Positions 45,078-53,677 of a DNA stretch of 64,000 bases are shown here, one piece after another. The DNA is taken from contig CAAFUK010000065.1 in assembly GCA_900766165.1 (NCBI GenBank), forward strand, positions 4,131-68,130, in the 5' to 3' direction. Position 1 is the first letter of the stretch; each line of letters starts with the position of its first letter. The notes under the pieces were generated by a model, which saw only the letters and a program-made list of their open reading frames with translations, did no database searches and was not told where the DNA came from. This DNA is from an uncultured Collinsella sp. (GTDB taxonomy: Bacteria > Actinomycetota > Coriobacteriia > Coriobacteriales > Coriobacteriaceae). The translations under genes were made by a program, and so were the position numbers.

Positions 45078-45114
45078 AAAAAGGGCGGGACCTGCTGCGC
45101 TTGCAGACCCCGCA
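45078..45114 (-). terminator. Terminator of the old-yellow-enzyme gene
   Basis: Minus-strand GCGGGGTCTGC pairs imperfectly with GCAGCAGGTCCCGC, followed by CCTTTTTG. Confidence 0.65.
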
Positions 45115-45188
45115 CCGGTTGACACCCGACGGGACACAGCCGGGCGAGACGGATCCGTGCTACCGCCCCGCCTGGCCGCGATGTTCAA

Positions 45189-47219
45189 CTACAGCTCGTT
45201 GGCCGCGTGATACGCCGTGCGAATGGCGCTCGCGATGTCGGCGGTGCGCTCACCCGAGCAGTCGCCCACGCAGGTCACGGGCACCGTCACGCCATCCAGG
45301 TCAAACGCGTTGGCCTTGGAGCCCACGGCCATCACCACGTAATCGCAGGCGATCTTCACCGGCTCCTCGGCGCCGTCCTCGGTGGTGCGAACAGCCTCCA
45401 CGCCCTCGTCGGTAATGGCGGTCAGGCGGGTCTTCACGTGCTGCTCCACGTTGTGCTCGGCAAAGTCGCTCATAATCAGCGGCAGAATGGTCTCGGACTC
45501 GCCCGCGGCAATCTTGTCGAGCATCTCCACGATCGCCACCTCGCAGCCGTGCTGCAGCAGATACTCGGCAGTCTCGGTGCCCACCAGGCCACCGCCAATG
45601 ACGGCGACGCGGCCGCTGAGCTCCACCTTGCCGGCCAGCACGTCCCAGCTCGAGACGACCTTCTCCGAGTCGGCACCCGGAACGGGGATGACCACGTCGT
45701 GCGCGCCCACGGCCACAATCGCGGCGTCGGCGGCGTTGAGGTCCTCAGCGGTAGCGGCATGGTTGAGCTCAACCTTCACACCCAGGCCAGGCAGAATCTT
45801 CTCGTAATACTCGACCGAGCGCATGATCTCGTCCTTGCGCGGGGGCGCGGCCGCCAGCACAATCTGGCCGCCCAGATGGTCGCTCGCCTCGTAAACGGTC
45901 ACGTCGTAGCCGCGCTTGGCCGCCACGCGCGCGGCCTCCAGGCCGGCGATGCCGCCGCCCACCACGGCAATCTTCTTGTCGACCTCGCCCGGCTTAATGG
46001 CGATGGTCGCCTCGTCGCCGTTCTCGGCATTGAGCACGCACGAGATGTACTTGCGGTTTTGAATCGCGTCGACACAGCCCTTGTTGCAGTTGAGGCACTC
46101 GCGGATGGGCTCGCCGGTCGCGGCCTTCAGCGCAATGTCGGGGTCGCACATGAGCGAACGGCCATAGGCGACAATGTCTGCCGAGCCGTCTTCCAGAATC
46201 TTCTCGCCGGCCTCGACCGAGACCACGCGACCGACGGTTGCCACCGGCACGGAGACCAGTGCCTTGACGCGCTCGGCCACGGGCAGCGTCCAGTTGTAGG
46301 GCATGGCGCCCATGGGCGGAATGGTGTCGCCCATGTTGCCGGTGTGGTTTGCCTGCGCAATCTGGATCATGTCGATGCCGGCGCCTTCGAGCAGCTTGGC
46401 GAACTCGCAGGCCTCGTCGGGCTGCAGACCGCCCTTGCCGCGCGGCGTGCCGTCGGGATTCTCCATGATCACGGGGAGCTTGTACTCCACCATCAGCTGC
46501 GGCGCGGCCTCCTTAATGGCGGCGACGACCTCCAACGCATAGCGGACGCGGTTTTCAAACGAGCCGCCGTACTCGTCGGTGCGCTTGTTGAGGATCGCGG
46601 AGCACAGCGAACCCACCAGACGGTCGCCGTGAACCTCGATGGCGTCGATGCCGGCCTGCTGCGCGCGGGCGGCCGAGGCGGCGATGGCTTCCTTGATCTG
46701 GGTAAGCTGTTCAACACTGGCCTCGTTCACAAAGTGCTGCATGTCGTGGTGCAGCTTGGCATAAGCCTGCTTGCGGATCTCGTTGGACTCGGCCATCTTG
46801 GCGGCAAAGGTCTCCTCGTCGCCGGCGGCCTTGGCCTCCTGCGCGGCCTTGGCGGCTGTCATGGAACCCATGACCATGCGGCCGACGCCGGGCACGTCGT
46901 ACTCGGGGTGGAACAGCTGCAGCGCGACCTTGGCGCCGTGCTTGTGGACGGCGTCGGCCAGCGCTTTAAACGTGGGGATCTGGGCGTCGGTCGCCAGCTT
47001 GGGCGTGGGGCTTGCGGTCATGACGGGAGCGACGTCACCGATGACGATGTAGCTTACGCCGCCACGGGCCAGGCGCTCGTAAAAAGCCAGGCTGCGTTCG
47101 CCGATGGAACCGTCGCGCTCCTCGTAGCCGGTGGTCAGCGGCGGGAACATAATGCGGTTCTTGAGCTCAAGGGGGCCAACCGTAATGGGCTGGAGCAGCT
47201 TGGATGCAGGTGTGGTCAT
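45189..47219 (-). CDS. NADH:flavin oxidoreductase / FAD-dependent reductase with [4Fe-4S] cluster (2,4-dienoyl-CoA reductase / BaiCD type)
   Basis: 676 residues. N-terminal TIM-barrel old-yellow-enzyme domain binding FMN (1-365; NKRTDEYGGSFENR), a [4Fe-4S] motif CLNCNKGC...C (about 380-400), then an NAD/FAD domain (VVGGGIAGLEAARVAAKRG and VIGGGLVGTETAEYLL). The family reduces activated C=C bonds and includes bile-acid and flavonoid reductases of gut Coriobacteriia and Clostridia. The substrate cannot be deduced. The second ATG (47219) is preferred because AGAGAGGA is then 6 nt away. Monocistronic. Confidence 0.88.
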   Translation of the reverse strand: MTTPASKLLQPITVGPLELKNRIMFPPLTTGYEERDGSIGERSLAFYERLARGGVSYIVIGDVAPVMTASPTPKLATDAQIPTFKALADAVHKHGAKVALQLFHPEYDVPGVGRMVMGSMTAAKAAQEAKAAGDEETFAAKMAESNEIRKQAYAKLHHDMQHFVNEASVEQLTQIKEAIAASAARAQQAGIDAIEVHGDRLVGSLCSAILNKRTDEYGGSFENRVRYALEVVAAIKEAAPQLMVEYKLPVIMENPDGTPRGKGGLQPDEACEFAKLLEGAGIDMIQIAQANHTGNMGDTIPPMGAMPYNWTLPVAERVKALVSVPVATVGRVVSVEAGEKILEDGSADIVAYGRSLMCDPDIALKAATGEPIRECLNCNKGCVDAIQNRKYISCVLNAENGDEATIAIKPGEVDKKIAVVGGGIAGLEAARVAAKRGYDVTVYEASDHLGGQIVLAAAPPRKDEIMRSVEYYEKILPGLGVKVELNHAATAEDLNAADAAIVAVGAHDVVIPVPGADSEKVVSSWDVLAGKVELSGRVAVIGGGLVGTETAEYLLQHGCEVAIVEMLDKIAAGESETILPLIMSDFAEHNVEQHVKTRLTAITDEGVEAVRTTEDGAEEPVKIACDYVVMAVGSKANAFDLDGVTVPVTCVGDCSGERTADIASAIRTAYHAANEL

Positions 47220-47365
47220 GGACATTCCTCTCTTATAGGCGCGGCGGCGATGATGCCGCGTAGTTGTCTAGAGGATATGGCATGGGAGCACAGCGGCACA
47301 ACGGAAATCGGCGAATATCAGGTGGCGGCAGGTGGATGGGGATGGGCGGGGCGGCCCGTCGGTTT

Positions 47366-47590
47366 ATCTCAATCTGTAACAGTTACTCGGCAAAACCGGG
47401 TCTTACTGTTACAGATCGAGACAAACCAAACCCGCCTGCTAGAAAATCTCAATCTATAACAACAACTCGGCAAAATCCGTCCCTCGTGTTACAGATTTAG
47501 ACAAACGGGACCCAACCCACCGGTATATCTCGATCTGTAACACCTAGCCGCCCAAATCGGGTCTAGATGTTACAGATCGAGATTTTGTTT
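47366..47590. repeat. Three tandem hairpin repeats (family F)
   Basis: Three units start near 47366, 47445 and 47525. Each has ATCTCAATCTGTAAC-like left and GTTACAGATCGAGA-like right arms around a 30-nt spacer with a conserved CTCGGCAAAA/GGGTC word. Arms in each unit can pair. They lie between the oxidoreductase promoter and the tRNA terminator. Confidence 0.7.
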
Positions 47591-47632
47591 GAGAGGCCGA
47601 GAATTGAACCGAAAACACGGTCCCGAAATAAC

Positions 47633-47662
47633 AAAAAAGCTCGCCGGCTAGGCCGACGAGCT
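47633..47662 (-). terminator. Terminator of the tRNA-fMet gene
   Basis: Minus-strand AGCTCGTCGGC, CTA loop, GCCGGCGAGCT, then TTTTT. Confidence 0.88.
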
Positions 47663-47671
47663 GCAAGTTCT

Positions 47672-47748
47672 TGGTCGCGGGGGCAGGATTTGAACCTACG
47701 ACCTCCGGGTTATGAGCCCGGCGAGCTACCAGACTGCTCCACCCCGCA
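47672..47748 (-). tRNA. Initiator tRNA-fMet (CAT)
   Basis: 77 nt with encoded CCA. The anticodon loop is CTCATAA between GGG and CCC, the three G:C pairs of initiator tRNAs. The first base pair is U1:G72 rather than a Watson-Crick pair, consistent with the weak 1:72 pair needed for formylation. GTTCAAATC is the T loop. A dedicated terminator follows. Confidence 0.95.
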
Positions 47749-47902
47749 ATGTCTGGGCGCCTCATGTGCGCAAGAAAGAATATTACGCGGGAGTTCGGTA
47801 AACGGCAAGGAAAATCTCGTGGAGCATAATTCCTTCATATTTAAACCCCTCAGCCCCTATCACCGTAAACGAATCGCAGCCGAGCGCCGTCGGCGGCGCG
47901 TA

Positions 47903-47908
47903 TACAAT
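47903..47908 (+). promoter_or_regulatory. -10 box of coaX
   Basis: TACAAT within TATACAAT, about 37 nt before the start codon. No clear -35 box. Confidence 0.45.
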
Positions 47909-47944
47909 GGTGCGCGTCCTTTTATGCCAACACTGGGAGTAGAC

Positions 47945-48718
47945 ATGCTGCTCGCTATCGATATGGGAAACACGCAGACGGCCATGGGCCTGTTTGACGG
48001 AGACGAGCTGGTGCAGTCGTGGCGCATGCCCACCGACCGCTCTTATACCGCCGACGAGATCCACGTGCGCCTGATGGGCTTCTTTAAGATGTACGACCTC
48101 TCACTCGACGCGGTCGACGCGATCGCCTTTGCCGGCGTGGTGCCGCAGCTCTCGCGCGAGTGGCACGCCGTGGCCGACCGCATCGCGGCGGACGCCATCG
48201 TCATCGGGCCGCAGACGGCCGCCGTGACCAAGCTGCGCGCGGCGCGCCCCCAGGCCGTAGGTGCCGACCGCGTCGCCAACGCCGTTGCGGCCGAGACTTT
48301 CTACGGCGCGCCGGCAATCGTGGTGGACTTTGGCACCGCGACCAATATCGACGTCATCGATGAGGACGGTTATTACATTGGTGGGGCGATCGCGCCGGGC
48401 ATCCGCATCTCCATGGACGCGCTTGCCGCCCGTGCCGCCAAGCTCGCCAGCGTGCCGCTCGAGGCGCCCGAACACGCCATCGGTCGCGACACCGAAGAGT
48501 GCATCAAGGTCGGCGCCGTGATGGGCGCCGCCGCCATGGCCGAGGGCTTGGTCGCGCGCATGAAGCGCGAGCTGGGCCGCGAGGACGCCACCGTTATCGC
48601 CACGGGCGGTCTCGCCGGCATCGTCGCCGATTCGACCGATGCCTTCGACGTGGTCGACGGACAGCTCACCATCAAGGGTATCTGCGAAATCTACCGCCGC
48701 ATGCAGGAGCTGGGATAG
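47945..48718 (+). CDS. coaX: Type III pantothenate kinase
   Basis: Catalyses the first step of coenzyme A synthesis. 257 residues. Motifs: DMGNTQTAMGLF (phosphate binding), GADRVANAVAA, VVDFGTATNIDVID and GGAIAPGI, all in normal order. GGGAG lies 5 nt before the ATG at 47945; the frame is open further upstream but there it overlaps the promoter. Single gene ending at a palindrome that can serve as terminator. Confidence 0.95.
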   Translation: MLLAIDMGNTQTAMGLFDGDELVQSWRMPTDRSYTADEIHVRLMGFFKMYDLSLDAVDAIAFAGVVPQLSREWHAVADRIAADAIVIGPQTAAVTKLRAARPQAVGADRVANAVAAETFYGAPAIVVDFGTATNIDVIDEDGYYIGGAIAPGIRISMDALAARAAKLASVPLEAPEHAIGRDTEECIKVGAVMGAAAMAEGLVARMKRELGREDATVIATGGLAGIVADSTDAFDVVDGQLTIKGICEIYRRMQELG

Positions 48719-48750
48719 AGTAAACGCCAGGTCGCAGCAACCAGCCTCCA

Positions 48751-48797
48751 ATCCTATTCCTCAAAATCGAAAATTTTTCAGTTTTGAGGAATAGGAT
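48751..48797. repeat. ATTCCTCAAAA palindrome, copy 1 (also coaX terminator)
   Basis: ATCCTATTCCTCAAAA (48751-48766) and TTTTGAGGAATAGGAT (48782-48797), then TTTT: a 16-bp perfect stem. Copies 2 and 3 lie on the other side of the AAA/DUF4143 gene. Confidence 0.8.
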
Positions 48798-48803
48798 TTT
48801 TTG

Positions 48804-50000
48804 CTAAGCCTCGCCGCACAACCACCTCGCCAGGTCCACGATCTGCACCCCATCGCGATCCGTGGCCTCGTGATGCGTGCGGGCAAGAATCATCTTGGGA
48901 TACGCATCGCCAATGCTCAGCAGTGGCGAAATCTCGCGTTCAAACGTCTTATCCGAGCTGATGTCGTCGCTCACCTGAATGTAGAGCTTCTCGCTTCGCC
49001 TGATTGCTACAAAGTCTATTTCCTTTTTATAGAGCACACCGACGTATACCTCGTATCCGCGGCGCAGCAGCTCGATGGCCACCATGTTCTCGTATACGCG
49101 TCCCCAATCCATATCACGCGTACCAAGCAGTGCGTATTTGAACGCGTGGTCTGCCAGGTAATACTTCTCGCCGCTCTTAAGGTATTTTTTGCCGCGAATG
49201 TCGTACCGACGAACTTTATAGAAGGCAAACGCATCGCACAGGTACCCCATGTACGCACCGACCGTCTTGTTCGTTATCTTTAGCCCATCCGCGTTCAAAA
49301 CATCCGTAATGTTGCGCGCCGACGTTATGTTGGAGACGTTGTCCATCATGTAATCGGCAATGCGCAGCAGCGCCGATTCGTTTCTCACGTTATGCCGCTG
49401 CACGATATCTCTCACAATGAGCGTCTTAAAGACGTTGGAGAGATATTGATAGCGCTGCTCCTGCAGTGGATAAGGGTAAGAGCCAGACATACCGCCGGTT
49501 CTCGCGTACTCATCGAAGTCGCGGTCAACCTCGCCCTCGTCGCCATAGGAGCGATACTCTTCAAACGAGAATGGGAAAACCTCGATCTCGAACGTGCGCC
49601 CCGTAAAGAGCGTCGACAGGTCGCTTGACAGCAAAAAGGCGTTCGATCCGGTAATGAAAATATCGTACTGCTCGGATGCATGGAGGCTGTTGATCGCGCG
49701 TTCAAAGCCGTCGCACATCTGAACCTCGTCGATAAGCAGGAAGTTTTGCTTGTCGGACACTCGATGCTCTTTCACATAGGCGAGCAGGGCATGATATTCG
49801 AGCAGGCCCTCGAACTCGTCGAGGTTGTAATTGATATGGATGACATTCGAATTGGACAGATTTGCCTCCACGTAATCGCGGAGGGCCTCGAGCAATTTTG
49901 ACTTACCGCTACGGCGAATGCCCGTTATGACCTTGATGTCCGGTACGCCAATAAGGCTCGTCAACGTGTCCATATATGACGTTCTATTGATGAGTTTCAT
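48804..50000 (-). CDS. AAA-14 / DUF4143 family ATPase
   Basis: 398 residues. Walker A reads TGIRRSGKSKLL, Walker B LLIDEVQ, sensor ITGSNAFLL. The C-terminal DUF4143 region (about 220-390) has YLADHAFKYALLG and a restriction-nuclease-like end (YKKEIDFVAIRRSEKLYIQVS). The function is unresolved; such genes are patchily distributed in gut bacteria and behave like accessory or defence-associated genes. GGGAGG precedes the ATG. It sits alone, bracketed by the ATTCCTCAAAA palindromes. Confidence 0.87.
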   Translation of the reverse strand: MKLINRTSYMDTLTSLIGVPDIKVITGIRRSGKSKLLEALRDYVEANLSNSNVIHINYNLDEFEGLLEYHALLAYVKEHRVSDKQNFLLIDEVQMCDGFERAINSLHASEQYDIFITGSNAFLLSSDLSTLFTGRTFEIEVFPFSFEEYRSYGDEGEVDRDFDEYARTGGMSGSYPYPLQEQRYQYLSNVFKTLIVRDIVQRHNVRNESALLRIADYMMDNVSNITSARNITDVLNADGLKITNKTVGAYMGYLCDAFAFYKVRRYDIRGKKYLKSGEKYYLADHAFKYALLGTRDMDWGRVYENMVAIELLRRGYEVYVGVLYKKEIDFVAIRRSEKLYIQVSDDISSDKTFEREISPLLSIGDAYPKMILARTHHEATDRDGVQIVDLARWLCGEA

Positions 50001-50026
50001 TGGTGCCTCCCTGCGGTCTTCTATCG

Positions 50027-50067
50027 CTATTCCTCAAAAACGAAAATTATTCAGTTTTGAGGAATAG
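50027..50067. repeat. ATTCCTCAAAA palindrome, copy 2
   Basis: CTATTCCTCAAAA (50027-50039) and TTTTGAGGAATAG (50055-50067), 27 bp upstream of the ATPase start codon, so inside its promoter or leader. Confidence 0.8.
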
Positions 50068-50112
50068 ACTCTGCAACGAATATACCTCGTTAAAGGCCGA
50101 GCTGGCTTAATT

Positions 50113-50153
50113 CTATTCCTCAAAATCGAAATATTTTCAGTTTTGAGGAATAG
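50113..50153. repeat. ATTCCTCAAAA palindrome, copy 3
   Basis: CTATTCCTCAAAA (50113-50125) and TTTTGAGGAATAG (50141-50153). The loop word TCGAAATATTTTCAG is close to that of copies 1 and 2. Confidence 0.8.
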
Positions 50154-50180
50154 GTCCGAGGTGCTACCCCGCAGTCACGC

Positions 50181-50213
50181 AAAGCCCTCCCCGGCACAGG
50201 CCGAAGAGGGCTT
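50181..50213 (-). terminator. Terminator of the folate/biotin-ligase-like operon
   Basis: GCCCTC and GAGGGC arms around a GC-rich loop, immediately downstream of the BirA-like gene. The T-run is weak. Confidence 0.55.
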
Positions 50214-50250
50214 CGTTGTCATCGTTATCTTTGAGCGCGGGTGCCTCGCG

Positions 50251-50952
50251 TTACAGTCCGCGAATTCGTACGGCCTCGGGCGGAAACTCTTGCTCGCCGG
50301 CATCGGTCTTGATGGTCGCACGACCCCAGATGTCCAGGCCCGCAAACACACCGACCGCAAGCGGCAAACCGCTGGGCGACACCGCCGCGACCTGACGACC
50401 CAGCAGTGGCACCATGTCAAAGTACTCGCCCAGCACCGGAGCCAGCGGGCCGGCGGCGCCCTGCGGCGTGTTGGCGGCAACTGCCCAGGTGTCCACGCGG
50501 ACCAGCACGGCGGCGGCCAATGCCTCGATCAGCGCCTCATCTGCCATATCCACGCCAAGCTCACCCAGCGCCGCACGCTCAACATCAACCGTCACCGCGG
50601 CAAACATACCCGCGGCACCGGCACCGCCGTTCACGGCAACGCGCGCGAGTGACGTCTCAAACGCAGGCGCACCGCACACGATATCGCTCGGCCACTGGAT
50701 ACCCACCTTGCCGGCAAGGCCCAACCCCGGCGTCGAAGCCGTGCCCACGAGCGCATCCATCATGCCCATCGCCGCCACAAACGGCAGGCCGTGGAAGGCG
50801 TGCATATTCACATCGGGGCGCACAACCAGCGAAAACGTCAGCGAAGCATCGCCCGCGCTCCACGCGCACCAGCCCGCGGACACGCCCTCGCGGCCCGCGT
50901 CACGCGCCGCGTCGAGCTCGGTACCAGCGGCAACAGCATTCATCTCGATCAT
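50251..50952 (-). CDS. Divergent biotin-protein-ligase-like protein
   Basis: 233 residues. The middle resembles BirA: LTFSLVVRPDV (usually FSLxLRP), IQWPSDIVCG (usually LKWPNDI), and the C-terminal GLDIWGRATIKTDAGEQEF matches the BirA C domain. The biotin/AMP loop GRGRxG is absent and the KWPND lysine is glutamine, so ligase activity is doubtful. It starts directly after the FolPK stop codon (TAG-ATG), implying translational coupling. Alternatively it may ligate lipoate or another cofactor. Confidence 0.6.
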   Translation of the reverse strand: MIEMNAVAAGTELDAARDAGREGVSAGWCAWSAGDASLTFSLVVRPDVNMHAFHGLPFVAAMGMMDALVGTASTPGLGLAGKVGIQWPSDIVCGAPAFETSLARVAVNGGAGAAGMFAAVTVDVERAALGELGVDMADEALIEALAAAVLVRVDTWAVAANTPQGAAGPLAPVLGEYFDMVPLLGRQVAAVSPSGLPLAVGVFAGLDIWGRATIKTDAGEQEFPPEAVRIRGL

Positions 50953-52695
50953 CTACATGCGCCCCAATTCGCCCACGATATGGCCCACGCGGTCCTCGGG
51001 CTCCTTGACCTCGACGCCGTTGTAGCGGAAGAACCGCGCCGGATCGTGCATCAGATCCTCGAGCGGCACCAGCACAAAGTCGCGCTCGCCGATCAGCGGA
51101 TGCGGCAGGCGCAGCTTTTTGCCGCCGTGGGTCTCGCCGTCCATCCACAGCAGATCCAGGTCGATGGTGCGCGGACCGTTGGCCTTGGCCTTTTTGGAAC
51201 GGTCGCGGCCCAGCTCGGCCTCGATCTTCATGAGCTCGTCGAGCAGCACCAACGGCGCCAGCTCGGTCTTAATCTCGATGACGGCGTTGGCAAACGCGTC
51301 CTGGCGCATCTCGTAGGCCGGCTCGCTCTCGTAGATCTTGGAGGAGTTGGACACGCAGGTGAGTGGAATCTCGGCGATCATGTCGCGTGCGGCGCGGATG
51401 TTGTCACAGCGGTGCCCCAGGTTGGAGCCCACGGCCACAAACGCGCGGCGCGGCTGCGGCTTGGCAACCGCCCAGTAGCCGTTCAGGAACTGCGCAAAAC
51501 CCGCGGCTTCGTGCACGCGCACGATGTTGGCACCGGCCTGGATGGCGCCCAGGCACACGCCAAACGTAGCGGCATCGCGCTCGGCGGCCTCGGTCACGCC
51601 CGAGACGGCGCCCACAAAGCGCTTGCGCGATACAGCGCACATGAGCGGATAGCCCAGTGACGCCATCTTGGCAGTCTCGCGCTGGATGACGATGTCCTCG
51701 TTGGCCGTCTTGCCAAAGCCAGGACCGGGATCGATGCAGATGCGGTCGCGCGACACGCCGGCGTGGATGAGCGCGCGAGCCTGGTCGGACAGAAAGCCCA
51801 TGACGCGGCGCATGATGGGCGCCGAATCGGGCAGGGTGAAGCGGCGGAGCTGCGAGGTGGGCACGTAGGCTTCCTCGCGGCGGGCGCTGCGGCGCATCAT
51901 GGCGGCCAGGTGGTCATTGGGCTCCGATGCGGCCTCGGTGGCTGCGGGCGCGGCCTCGGGCGCGGGTGCGACGGTCTCGGCGGCAGTAGCCTGCTCGACG
52001 GCGGGCGCCTCCTGCTCGCTTGCGGGCTCAGACGTGGGCTCCGGTTCACCAAACGGCAACGAGGGCTGCACCACGCCGCCCGGAAGCTTGGCCTCCGGCT
52101 TAGGCTCGCCCAGCAACTTGCCGCGACGGCGACGGGCCGGCTTCTCGGCCTCGCGCGCGGCCTCGGCAGCCGCTTCGCGTGCCTTCTCGGCAACAAACGC
52201 CGCTGCCGAGGTATCGAGCTGCACCGTTGCGTGCGTGCGCGCGGGAGCAGCGACCTCGCCGGCGTGCATCACGATGACGCCGCAAGCGCTCGTCTTAACA
52301 AACTCGACCATCTTGGGGTCGGTGAAGCCGGTCACATCGTTGACGATCGAGGCTCCGCAGCGCACGGCCGCCTTGGCAACCGCCACATGACGCGTGTCAA
52401 TCGAGACGATGGCGCCCTCCTTGGCCAGTGCGCGCACCACGGGCAGCACACGGCGGGCCTCCTCGTCGGGGTTGACCGGGGTAAAGCCGGGGCGCGTGGA
52501 CTCGCCGCCCACGTCGATGATGTCGGCACCGGCGTCGAGCATCGCCAAGCCGTACTCAATCGCGGCATCCGGATCGAAGTGCTCGCCGCCATCGCTAAAC
52601 GAATCGGGCGTCACGTTGAGGACGCCCATGATGCGCGGACGGTCAAAGCTGAGCTCGTACTTTCCGCACCGCCATGTCTTGCTATCGTTCGCCAT
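50953..52695 (-). CDS. Dihydropteroate synthase-HPPK fusion (FolP-FolK) with large inserted linker
   Basis: 580 residues making two folate-pathway steps: HPPK pyrophosphorylation and DHPS condensation with pABA. DHPS starts with GVLNVTPDSFSDGG and ends with IDPGPGFGKT and SRKRFVGAVSG; between residues about 165 and 290 it is interrupted by an Ala/Glu/Pro-rich, low-complexity insert. HPPK follows from about 420 (FVAVGSNLG; RTIDLDLLWMDG; PHPLIGERDFVLVPL). The ATG at 52695 has AGGAGG 6 nt upstream. FolB is not in the neighbourhood. Confidence 0.9.
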   Translation of the reverse strand: MANDSKTWRCGKYELSFDRPRIMGVLNVTPDSFSDGGEHFDPDAAIEYGLAMLDAGADIIDVGGESTRPGFTPVNPDEEARRVLPVVRALAKEGAIVSIDTRHVAVAKAAVRCGASIVNDVTGFTDPKMVEFVKTSACGVIVMHAGEVAAPARTHATVQLDTSAAAFVAEKAREAAAEAAREAEKPARRRRGKLLGEPKPEAKLPGGVVQPSLPFGEPEPTSEPASEQEAPAVEQATAAETVAPAPEAAPAATEAASEPNDHLAAMMRRSARREEAYVPTSQLRRFTLPDSAPIMRRVMGFLSDQARALIHAGVSRDRICIDPGPGFGKTANEDIVIQRETAKMASLGYPLMCAVSRKRFVGAVSGVTEAAERDAATFGVCLGAIQAGANIVRVHEAAGFAQFLNGYWAVAKPQPRRAFVAVGSNLGHRCDNIRAARDMIAEIPLTCVSNSSKIYESEPAYEMRQDAFANAVIEIKTELAPLVLLDELMKIEAELGRDRSKKAKANGPRTIDLDLLWMDGETHGGKKLRLPHPLIGERDFVLVPLEDLMHDPARFFRYNGVEVKEPEDRVGHIVGELGRM

Positions 52696-52789
52696 GAACA
52701 TCCTCCTAAAATGCCCCCGCCGCCGCGCTCGGGCGCTGGCGGCGGGGTCGCTTTGCAATCAGTCTTTCTATTGTATCCGCGCACGCGGG

Positions 52790-53542
52790 CTAGAACGCAA
52801 ACGCGGCCGCGATGTCGCAAGAAATCAGCAGGTCGGCATTTGCATCCTGATCGGTGGGCGCCAAATTGCAAATGGCCAGCGTATCGCCGGTAAAGTAGCG
52901 CGTGAGGCCCGCCGCCGGGTACACCACGAGCGAGGTTCCGCCCACGATGAGGGCATCGGCCGCGGCGATGGTGGCAACGGCACCGGTCAACACATGCTCG
53001 TTGAGCGGCTCCTCGTAGAGCACCACATCGGGCTTGATGCGACCTCCGCACGCGGGGCACACGGGCACGCCCGCGGCATCCTCGTGCTCGCGCGCGCAAA
53101 TCCAATCGGCACCATAGACCGCGCCGCACGCCTGGCAGATATTGCGGTGGACCGAGCCATGCAGCTCGAACACGCGCTGCGAGCCGGCCGCCTGGTGCAG
53201 GCCGTCGATGTTTTGCGTCACCACGGCACTGAGCTTGCCCGCGCGTTCCAGCTCGGCCAGCTTGGTGTGGCAGCGATTAGGCTTGGCGCCAGGCGCGATC
53301 ATCTTGGTGCGGTAAAAGTCGAAGAACTCGGCCGGGTGTGCCTTGTAAAAGCTGTGCGAGAGCATGGTCTCGGGCGGATAGGAAAACTGCTGGTGATACA
53401 GGCCGTCCACGCTGCGGAAATCGGGAATGCCGCTTGCCGTGGAAACGCCCGCGCCGCCAAAGAACACCACGCGCTCGTGGGTATTGAACAGCTCCGCCAG
53501 CGCGGCGGAGGCCTGCTTGGGATCTGTTATCGCTTGCGTCAT
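52790..53542 (-). CDS. NAD-dependent protein deacylase (sirtuin)
   Basis: 250 residues. GGAGVSTASGIPDFR, QNIDGLH and the catalytic histidine in ELHGS are present, along with a complete four-cysteine zinc ribbon (CQAC and CPAC). GGAGG precedes the ATG at 53542. Removes acyl groups from lysines, consuming NAD+. Divergent from exonuclease III. Confidence 0.93.
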   Translation of the reverse strand: MTQAITDPKQASAALAELFNTHERVVFFGGAGVSTASGIPDFRSVDGLYHQQFSYPPETMLSHSFYKAHPAEFFDFYRTKMIAPGAKPNRCHTKLAELERAGKLSAVVTQNIDGLHQAAGSQRVFELHGSVHRNICQACGAVYGADWICAREHEDAAGVPVCPACGGRIKPDVVLYEEPLNEHVLTGAVATIAAADALIVGGTSLVVYPAAGLTRYFTGDTLAICNLAPTDQDANADLLISCDIAAAFAF

Positions 53543-53677
53543 GTTTGTCCTCCGTCCATGTTGGTCGGGCAGCGTTGAGCGACGTCCCAGCATGCGTCCT
53601 TTAAGTCAGCATGCGCGGAGCCCACCCCGCCCCTGTTGCGCTAATCTTAAGCCTGCCAACCCCGTCGAAAGGACACC

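Noticed and set aside
45008..45415. 135-codon plus-strand frame downstream of the AT-rich gap
   Set aside because: Overlaps the oxidoreductase gene end and its terminator; Arg/Pro-rich shadow composition.
45207..47459. 750-codon plus-strand frame opposite the flavin oxidoreductase
   Set aside because: Antisense shadow; the minus strand encodes an intact enzyme with cofactor motifs.
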